Assembly (NCBI GenBank): GCA_030674155.1 | Contig: CM060342.1 | Location: 20,090,855 to 20,145,414, forward strand | Reading direction: 5' to 3' | Origin: Stramonita haemastoma | Lineage: Eukaryota; Mollusca; Gastropoda; Neogastropoda; Muricidae | Length of the DNA stretch: 54,560 nt | Shown: positions 45,694 to 54,560 of the stretch, in pieces | How the letters are laid out: every line of letters starts with the position of its first letter | Position numbering within the stretch: the stretch's first letter is position 1 | Made by a program: the position numbers and the translations under genes | The notes under the pieces: generated by a model | Database searches by the model: none | Told to the model about the DNA's origin: nothing | The model's input: only the letters and a program-made list of their open reading frames with translations

Positions 45694-46365
45694 TTTCCCC
45701 ATCAAAACCATTTCCCCAATTCCCCCCCTAATAGCCATTTTCCCAATTTCCCCATAAAAGCCATTTTCCCATTATAGCCATTTTCCTATAAAAACCATTT
45801 TCCAAATTTCCCCATAAAGACCATTTTCCCAATGTCCCTATAAAAACCATTTTTCCAATTTCCCCATACAAACCATTTTCCCAATTTCCCCATAATAGCC
45901 ACTTTCCCATAAAAGCCATTTCCCAATAATAGCCATATTCCCAATTTCCCCATAAAAACCATTTGCCCAATTTTTACATAAAAACCATTTTCCCAATTTC
46001 CCCATTAAAACCATTTTCCCAATTTCCACATAATAGCCATTTTCCTATAAAAGCCATTTCCCCAAAATAGCCATTTTCCCAATTTCCCCATAAAAGCCAT
46101 TTTCCCATTATAGCCATTTTCCTATAAAAACCATTTTCCAAATTTCCCCATAAAGACCATTTTCCCAATGTCCCTATAAAAACCTTTTTTCCAATTTCCC
46201 CATACAAACCATTTTCCCAATTTCCCCATAATAGCCATTTTCCCATAAAAGCCATTTCCCAATAATAGCCATATTCCCAATTTCCCCATAAAAACCATTT
46301 GCCCAATTTTTATATAAAAACCATTTTCCCAATTTCCCCATTAAAACCATTTTCCCAATTTCCAC
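45694..46365. repeat. 336-bp higher-order duplication inside the minisatellite
   Basis: Two adjacent blocks, about 45694-46029 and 46030-46365, carry the same series of variant units. Distinctive variants such as CATTTGCCCAATTTTTA and AATGTCCCTATAAAAACC recur exactly 336 bases apart. They differ at only a handful of bases, so this is a recent local duplication. Confidence 0.88.
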
Positions 46366-47109
46366 ATAATAGCCATTTTCCTATAATAGCCATTTCCCCA
46401 AAATAGTCATTTTCCCATTTTCCCCATTATAACCATTTCCCATTATAGCCATTTTCCCATATTAATTTTACCAATTTCCCCATAAAAACAATTTTCACAA
46501 TTTCCCCATAAAAACCATTTTCCTATAAAAGCCATTTTCCCATAATAGCCATTTTCCAAATTCCGCCATAAAAACCATTTTCCCATAATAGCCGTTTTCC
46601 CATAATAGCCATTTTCCCATGAAAACCATTTTCCCAATTTCCCCATAAAAACCATTTCCCATAAAACCTATTTTCCCAATTTCCCCCAAAAAAACGATTT
46701 TCCCAATTTCCCCATAATAACCATTTTCCCAATTTCCCTATAAAAACCATTTTCCAATTTTTTCATAAGAACCATTTTCCCATATTAGCCATTTTCCCAT
46801 AATAGCCATTTCCCAATAATTGCGAATTTCCCTACAAAAAACCATTTTCCCAATTTCCCCATTAAAACCATTTCCCATAATAGCCATTTTCTTATAGTAA
46901 CCATTTTCCCAATTTCCCTATATTAGCCATTTCCCAATTTCCCCATACAAACCATTTCCCCAATTTCCCCATTAAAACCATTTTTCCAATTTCCACATTA
47001 TAGCCATTTTCCGATAAAAGCCATTTTCCCATAATAGCCATTTCCCCATAAAAACCATTTTCCCAATTTCCCCATATAAACAATTTTACCAATTTCCCCA
47101 TTAAAACCA

Positions 47110-49970
47110 TTTTCTCTATTTATAAAATAATAGCCATTTTCCTATAATAGCCATTTTCCCATAATAGCCATTTCCCCATAAAAACCATTTTCCCAATCTT
47201 ACCATAAAAACCTCTATCCCAATTTCCCCATACAAACCATTTTCCCAATTTCCCCATAATAGCCTTTCCCCAATTTCCCCATAAAAACCATTTACCCAAT
47301 TTACCCATACTAGCCATTTTTCCGTAATAGCCATTTTTCCATAATAACCATTTTCCTCATTTCCCCATAAGCATTTTCCCATAAAAGCCATTTCCCCATA
47401 ATAGCTATTTTCCCATTTTCCCGATTATAACCATTTCCCATAACAGCCATTTTCCTATAATAGCCATTTTGCCAATTCCCCCATAAAAACAATTTTCCCA
47501 ATTTCCCCATAAAACCATTTTCCTATAAAACCCATTTTCCCAAAATAGCCATTTTCCAAATTTCGCCATAAAAACCATTTTCCCATAATAGCCGTTTTCC
47601 CATAATAGCCATTTTCCCATAAAAACTATTTTACCAATTTCTCCATAAAAGCCATTTTCCCATAATAGCCATTTTCCCATAATAGCAATTTCCGTATAAA
47701 AACCATTTTCCCAATTTCCCCATAAAAACCATTTCCCATAAAACTTATTTTCCCAATTTCCCCCCAAAAAACATTTTCTCAATTTCCCATAATAACCATT
47801 TTCCCAATTTCCCCATAATAACCATTTTCCCATAAGAACCATTTTCCCATAATAGCCATTTTCCCATAATAGCCATTTCTCCATAATAGCAATTTCCCTA
47901 TAAAAACAATTTTCCAAATTTCCCCATAAAAACCATTTCCCATATTAGCCATTTTCCATAGTAACCATTTTCCCAATTTCCCTAAATAAGCCATTTCCCA
48001 ATTTCCCAATAAAAACCATTTCCCCAATTTCCCCATTAAAACCATTTTCCCAATTTCCACATAATAGCCATTTCCCTATAATAGCCATTTTTCCATGATA
48101 GCCATTTCCCCATAAAAACCATTTTTCCAATTTCCCCATCATTTTTCCAATTTCCCCATTAAAACCATTTTCCCTATTTAAAAAATAATAGCTATTTTCA
48201 TATAATAGCCATTTTCCCATAATAGCCATTTTCCAATAAAAACCATTTTCCCAATTTTACCATAAAAACCTCTATCCCAATTTCCCCATAATAGCCATTT
48301 TCCCAATTTCCCCATAATAGCCATTTCCCCAATTTCCCCATAAAAACTATTTTCCCAATTCACCCATACTAGCCATTTTCCTATAATAGCCATTTTTCCA
48401 TAAAAACCATTTTCCTCATTTCCCCATAAAAAGCATTTTCCCATAAAAGCCATTTCCCCAGAAAAGCCATTTTCCCATTTTCCCCATTATAACCATTTCC
48501 CATTATAGCCATTTTCCCATAATAGCCATTTTCCCAATTTCCCCATGAAAACAATTTTCCCAATTTTCCCATGAAAACCATTTTCCTGTAAAAGCCATTT
48601 TCCCATAATAGACATTTTACAAATTTCGCCATAAAAACCATTTTCCCATAATAGCCGTTTTCCCATAATAGCCGTTTTCCCATAATAGCCATTTTCCCAT
48701 GAAAACCAATTTCCCAATTTCCCCATAAAAACCATTTTCCAATAATAGCCATTTTCCCATAATAGCAATTTCCCTATAAAAACCATTTTCCCAATTTCCC
48801 ATAAAAACCATTTCACATAAAACATATTTTCCCAATTTCTCCATGAAAACCATTTTCCCAATTTACCCATACTAGCCATTTTCCCATAATAGCCATTTTT
48901 CCATAAAAACCATTTTCCTCATTTCCCCATATAAAAGCATTTTCCTATAAAAGCCATTTCCCCATAAAAGCCATTTTCCCATTTTCCCCATTATAACCAT
49001 TTCCCATAATAGCCATTTTCCCATGATAGCCATTTTCCTAATTTCCCCATAAAAACAATTTTCCCAATTTCCCCATAAAAACCATTTTCCTGTAAAAGCC
49101 ATTTTCCCCATAATAGCCATTTTCCAAATTTCGCCATAAAAACCATTTTCCCATAATAGCCGTTTTCCCATAATAGCCGTTTTCCCATAATAGCCATTTT
49201 ACCATGAAAACCATTTTCCCATTTTCCCCATAAAAACCATTTTCCCAAAATAGCCATTTTCCCATAATAGCAATTTCCTTATAAAAATCATTTTCCCAAT
49301 TTTCCCATAAAAACCATTTCCCATAAAACCTATTTTCCCAATTTCCCCATAAAAACAATTTTCCCAATTTCCCCATAATAACCATTTTCCCAATTTCCCC
49401 ATAAAAACCATTTTCCAATTTTCCCATAAGAACCATTTTCCGATAATTGATATTTCCCCATAGCATATTCCCTATAAAAACCATTTTCTGAATTTTTCCA
49501 TAAAAACCATTTCCCATAATAGCCATTTTCCCATAGTAACTATTTTCCCAATTTCCCTATAATAGCCATTTCCCAATTTCCCCTTTAAAACCATTTTCCC
49601 AATTTCCCCATATAAACGATTTTCCCAATTTCCCCATTAAAACCATTTTTACAATTTTAAAATAATAGCCATTTTCCTATAATAGCCATTTTCCCATAAT
49701 AGCCATTTCCCCATAAAAACCATTTTCCCAATTTTACCATAAAAACCATTATCCCAATTTCCCCATAATAACCATTTTCCCAATTTCCAAAAACCATTTT
49801 CCTATAATAGCCATTTTTCCATAATAGCCATTTTACAAATTTCGCCATAAAAACATGTTCCCGTAATAGCCATTTTTCCATAATAGCCGTTTTCCCATAA
49901 TAAGCCATTTTCCCATGAAAACCATTTTCCCAATTTCCCCATAAAAACCATTTTCCCATAATAGCCATTT
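47110..49970. repeat. Longer higher-order structure inside the minisatellite
   Basis: A unit break of the form (T)TTTA(A)AAATAATAGC(C/T)ATTTTC occurs near 47117, 48175 and 49655. The same following order of variants, including AACCTCTATCCCAATTTCC (47210, 48268), recurs at the first two. Spacing is about 1.06 and 1.48 kb. This indicates block duplications of a kilobase or more. Confidence 0.75.
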
Positions 49971-52900
49971 TCCCATAATAGCAATTTCCTTATAAAAACC
50001 ATTTTTCCAATTTCCCCATAAAAACCATTTCCCATAAAATGTATTTTTCCAATTTCCCCATAAAAACCATTTCCCCATTTTCCCCATAATAACCATTTTC
50101 CCAATTTCCCCATAAAACCATTTTCCCAATTTTCCCATAAGAACCATTTTCCCATAATAGCCATTTTCCCATAATAGCAATTTCCCTATAAAAACCATTT
50201 TCCCAATTTCCCTATAAAAACCATTTCCCATAAACCCATTTTCCCAATTTCCCAATAAAAACAATTTTTCCAATTTTCCCATAATAACGAGTTTCCCAAT
50301 TTCCCATAAAAACCATTTTCCCAATTTTCCCATAAGAACTATTTTCCCAATTTACTCATATAAACCATTTTCCCCATAATAGCTTTTTTCCCAATTTCCC
50401 CATAAAAAAACCATTTTCCCAATTTCCCATAAAAACCTTTTCCCAATCCCCCCATAAAAACCATTTTCCCAATTTCCCCATGAAACCCATTTTCCCTATA
50501 ATAGCCATTTCTCCATAAAAACCATTTTCCCAATTTCCCAATAATAACCTTTTTCCCAATTTCCCCAGAAAAACCATTTTCCCAATTTTCCCATAATAAC
50601 CATTTTCCCAATTTCCTCATAAACCATTTTCCCATTTTCCCCATAATAGCTATTTTCCCAATTTCTCCATAAAAACCATTTTCCCATAATAGCGATTTCC
50701 CCATAATAACCTTTTTCCCAATTTCCTCATAAAAACCATTTTCCCATTTTCCCCATAATAGCCATTTTCCCATAATAGCCATTTTCCCATAATAACCATT
50801 TCCTTATTTTCCACATACAGATCATTTTCCCAATTTCCCCATAAAAATCATTTTCCCAATTTCCCCATAATAACCATTATCCCAATTTCCACATTAAGAC
50901 CATTTTCCCTTTTTCCCCATAAAAACCGTTTTCCCAATTTCCCCATAAAAACCATTTTCCTCATAATAGGCATTTCCCCATAAAAACCATTTTCCCAATT
51001 TTCCTATAAAAACTATTTTCCCAATTTTTCCATCAAAACCATTTTCCCAATTCCCCCATAAAAAGCCATTTCCCCAATTTCCCCATAAAACCCATTTTCC
51101 GAATTCCCCCATAAAAAGCATTTTCCCAATTTCCTCATAAAAACCATTTTCCCAATTTTCCCATAATAGCCATTTTCCCAATTCCCCCATAAAAAAAACA
51201 TGTTTCCAATTTCCCCATAATAACCATTTTCCCAATTTCCCCATAAAAGCCATATTCCCAATTTCCCCATAAAAGCCATTTTCCTCACTTTCCCATATTA
51301 ACTATTTTCTCAATTCCCCCATAAAAACCATTTTCCCAATTTCCTCATAAAACCCATTTTCACAATTTCCCCATAAAAACCATTTTCACAATTTCCCCAT
51401 AATAGCCATTATCCCAATTTCTCCATATTAGCTTTTTTTTCCAATTTCCCCATAAAAATCATGTTCCCAATTTCCCCATAATAGCCATTTTCCCCGTAAT
51501 AGCCATTTCCCATAAAACCCATTTTCCCAATTTCCCCATAATAGACATTTTCCCAATTTCTTCATAAAACCCATTTTCTTATTTTCCCATAAAACCATTT
51601 TCCCAATTTCCCCATAAAACCCATTTTCCCAATTTTCCCATAAAGCCCATTTTCCCAAATTCCCCATAATAGCCATTTCCCATAAAACCCATTTTCCATT
51701 TTCCCCATAATAGACATTTTCCCAATTTCTTCATAAAACCCATTTTTCTTAATTTCCCCATAAAAACCATTTGCCCAATTTCCACATAAAAACCATTTTC
51801 CCAATTTCCTCATAATAGCCATTTTCCCATAATAGCTATTTCTCCATAAAAACCATTTTCCCAATTTCCCCATAATTACCATTTTCCCAATTTCACCATA
51901 AAAACCGTTTTCCCAAATTCCCCATAATAGCCATTTTCCCCATTTCACCATGAAAAACATTTTCCCAATTTCACCATAAAAAACCATTTTCCCAATTTCC
52001 CCATAATAGCCATTTTCCCATAATAGCCATTTTTCCAATTTCCCCATAAAAACCATTTTCCCAATTTCCCCATAAAAGCCATTTTCCCAATTCCCCATAA
52101 AAACCATTTTGCCAATTTCGCCATAATAGCCATTATCCCATAATAGCCATTTTCCCATAAAAACCATTTTCCCAATTTCCCCATAAAAACCATTTTCCCA
52201 ATTTTTCCTTAAAAACCATTTTCCCTATTTCCCCATAATAGCCATTTTCCCATAATAGCCTTTTCCCTAATTTCCCCATAAAACCCATGTTCCCAATTCC
52301 CCCATAACAACCCTTTTCCCAATTTCCCCCTAATAGCCATTTTCCCAATTTCCCATAAAAACCATTTTTCCAATTTCCCCATAATAGCCAATTTTCTAAT
52401 TTCCCCCTTATAACCATTTTTCCAATTTCCCCATAATGGCCATTTTACCATAATAGCCATTACCCCATAAAAACCATTTTTTCAATTTCCCCATAATAGC
52501 CATTTTGCCATAAAAGCCATTTCTCCATTAAAACCATTTTCCCAATTTCCCCATAAAAACAATTTTCCCAATTTTCCCATAAAAACTATTTTACCATAAT
52601 AGCCATTTCCCCATAAACACCATTTTCCCATTTTCCCCATTATAGCCATTCTCCCATAAAACCCATTTTCCCAATTCCCCCATAAAAACCATTTTCCCAA
52701 TTTCCCGATAAAAACCAGTTTTCCAATTTCGCCATAAAAACCAGTTTTCCAATTTCCCCATAAAACCCACTTTCCCAATTTCCCCATAAAACCCACTTCC
52801 CCAATTTCACCATGAAACCCATTTTCCCATAATAGCCATTTGTCCATATAAACCATTTTCCAATTTCCCAATAAAAACCATTTTCCAAATTTACCCATAA

Positions 52901-53150
52901 TAGCCATTTTCCCATAATAGCCATTTCCCCATAAAAACCATTTTCCCAATTTCCCCATTATAGCCATTTTCCCATAACAGCCATTTTCCCAATTTCCCCT
53001 TAAAAACCATTTTCCCAATTTCCCCATAATAACCATTTTCACAATTTCCACATAATAACCACTTTGCCCATTTCCCCATAATAACCATTTCCCCATAATA
53101 ACAATTTTCCCAATTTCCCCCATAATAGCCATTTTCCCAATTTCCCAATG

Positions 53151-53612
53151 CTTTTGTAAAAATATAATTGATTGTAGGTGTTGTCTGTTCGGCATAATAG
53201 ACTATTGCTACCCTCATCCCCATACAAATGAAAAGGGAGTGTAAGAGGCTTTGTAAGTGCATATCCCGCACACCTTGCATGTAAATCTCTCCAAGAGACA
53301 GCAGGCTATATAAATGAGCTTAAGCGAAAGCCATCTTCAGGCTGTTGACAATTTAGTTTTATTTTTGACTGGAAATGTGTGCGTTTCTTTTCTTTCTTTC
53401 TTTTTTTTAACAGAAGGAGAGAATGTATACCTGTAGTGACCTGTTTGTTTACTTACCGCTTGTTCCTTTATCTTACTAATTGTCAGATTGTTGTTTTGTA
53501 GTTGTGCTTTTTGCCAAGGCGTTCCTTCTTGATTTGTTGATAGTCCCTAATCAGGGCAAGGGCCAGAGGAAAATAATTTATGCGAATGCTTATCCATAAC
53601 CCTTGTAAAATA
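53151..53612 (+). repeat. Retroelement 3' end (CCCTAATCAGGG module)
   Basis: The last part contains CCCTAATCAGGGCAAGGGCC, ATGCTTATCCATAACCCTTG and AAAATAAAG, the plus-strand partner of the module at 35648-35740. The upstream 350 bases hold no ORF. Confidence 0.6.
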
Positions 53613-53621
53613 AAGTTCTCT

Positions 53622-53701
<80 letters not shown>
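53613..53701. repeat. (CT)n microsatellite
   Basis: More than 40 CT units follow directly on the retroelement tail AAATAAAGTTCTCTC. Confidence 0.96.
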
Positions 53702-53705
<4 letters not shown>

Positions 53706-54105
53706 CATTTTATCAAAATGTTATGATTTGAATGACTTATTTTGTTGTAGATGGTGATGGATTGATGTTTTCAGTAGTTTACCTCATTATATTCTCATGT
53801 TTGCTCTTTATTTCGCTTTTTTTTCAAATCAAAATCATCAGTTGATTATTACTTCTTATTTTCATTTCTGAATGCGTGCCTTTTTCAAAAAACAACAACA
53901 AACCTTATTAATGTATTGCTTTCTTATTTCTTGTCTTTTGTTTGCTACTTGGTATGGTTTCTTGCTCTTGGTATTTGGATCATTATTATTGTTGTTTAGT
54001 TAGAGGTGTTTTTTTTTTTATCTTGATGTATCCCTGATAAGGGCGGGGACTGGATGTAAAAAAGCACACGACTGCTTATTCATTATCCTCGAATAAAAGA
54101 ATTAG
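53702..54105 (+). repeat. Retroelement 3' end related to SINE A tails
   Basis: ATCCCTGATAAGGGCGGGGA, CTGGATGTAAAAAAGCACAC and TTATTCATTATCCTCGAATA show that the SINE A tail module continues upstream into a CCCTGATAAGGG stretch. It is therefore likely borrowed from a LINE 3' end. No ORF is seen from 53702. Confidence 0.6.
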
Positions 54106-54155
54106 CCTTGCCTTGCCTTGCCTTGCCTTGCCTTGCCTTGCCTTGCCTTGCCTTG

Positions 54156-54231
<76 letters not shown>

Positions 54232-54254
54232 CTCTCTCTCTCTCTCTCTCTCTC
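54106..54254. repeat. (CCTTG)n pentamer and (CT)n microsatellite
   Basis: About ten CCTTG pentamers (54106-54159) serve as the apparent tail of the preceding retroelement and run into more than 40 CT units. Confidence 0.95.
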
Positions 54255-54560
54255 TTCATATTTACCCTATTTAATAATCACGTGTGTGTGAATGTAATGG
54301 ATTCTGTGTAAACTTTTTCATTAATAATCTTTACAGTAAGCTCAATAACTATGTCCATCATGATTACCTTGTGTTCGGTTACATCAATAATCTAAAATCC
54401 AGGCACATATTTCCTTTAAAACGAAGTTTATTGATGACATGCGTGCAAACCTGCGCGCGCATGTGTGTATATATGTGTGTGTATCTGTTTGCTTGGTTGT
54501 TGTTTTTGTTGTTGTTGTTGTTGTTTTTAGTTGTTGTTGTTTTGCTTGAACTTTGTTTTT
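54255..54560. other. Window end, no gene seen
   Basis: AT-rich sequence with GT runs near 54460-54485 and a TTG-rich run (54497-54541). No coding signal. Confidence 0.5.

Larger units (their letters stand above)
44403..53150. repeat. 8.7-kb minisatellite of interleaved 17-bp and 26-bp units
   Basis: The 17-bp unit is CCATTTTCCCATAATAG. The 26-bp unit is the same core with a 9-bp block (AATTTCCCC) and AAAA in place of ATAG-type ending. The two alternate irregularly for the whole 8.7 kb with 10-20 percent variation. Minus-strand reading is stop-poor in all three frames. A run of three 26-bp units gives a 26-residue period and three 17-bp units a 17-residue period (MAIMGKWLLWENGYYGK). The many Gly/Lys/Trp-rich frames (up to 261 residues) are therefore artefacts and are not listed as genes. 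Confidence 0.97.

Noticed and set aside
44403..53150. CRISPR-like array
   Set aside because: The units are contiguous and degenerate with no unique spacers, and the sequence is eukaryotic.
44421..53280. Dozens of Gly/Lys/Trp-rich minus-strand ORFs up to 261 residues
   Set aside because: They follow exactly from 17-bp and 26-bp repeats read in rotating frames, overlap one another in several frames, and have no domain or codon preference.

Overview
The window is eukaryotic and repeat-dominated. It has spliced exons, microsatellites, several non-LTR retrotransposons, tRNA-derived SINEs, DNA transposons and long satellite arrays. A lophotrochozoan, most likely a gastropod mollusc, is my inference from the SINE types and repeat style; no marker gene proves it. 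A run of 100 N (4461-4560) shows this is a scaffolded assembly.

Layout: (1) 410-4460 holds a decayed SINE and a broken, RNase H-bearing LINE on the minus strand, cut by the N gap. (2) 4561-35660 is a rearranged locus of a PP2C phosphatase gene of the PPM1E/PPM1F (POPX) type. Three partial copies are visible: L1 (minus, about 4.56-10 kb), L2 (minus, about 11-17.2 kb) and R (plus, about 17.2-35.6 kb). L1 and L2 are direct repeats of each other and both are inverted relative to R. The exons carry frameshifts, stops, an exon-spanning 55-bp VNTR, and in R a tandem triplication of one 97-nt exon. One of these three exon copies is split by a transposon and one has a 24-nt deletion. SINEs sit in L1 and L2 at sites that are empty in R. 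(3) 35640-38130 holds a retroelement 3' end interrupted by a 1-kb element with 16-bp inverted ends, then a low-complexity stretch. (4) 38130-39600 is a tandem array with about 150-bp units and an embedded 21-bp array. (5) 39886-40535 is a 5'-truncated LINE with a perfect 13-bp target duplication and an unusual 30-bp templated filler. (6) 40675-43763 is an apparently complete LINE with one uninterrupted 1021-residue endonuclease/reverse transcriptase ORF, the only long intact gene here. (7) 44403-53150 is a nearly 9-kb minisatellite of interleaved 17-bp and 26-bp units; its long apparent ORFs are artefacts. (8) 53150-54560 holds retroelement 3' ends, microsatellites and no gene.

The genes do not form a pathway. 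The host-derived content is the PP2C gene, which in this window looks non-functional in every copy: shared in-frame stops, frameshifts, and no recognisable C-terminal catalytic motifs. The rest is mobile or satellite DNA whose nested insertions allow a relative history to be read. Repeat boundaries were aligned by eye and are approximate unless exact bases are stated.
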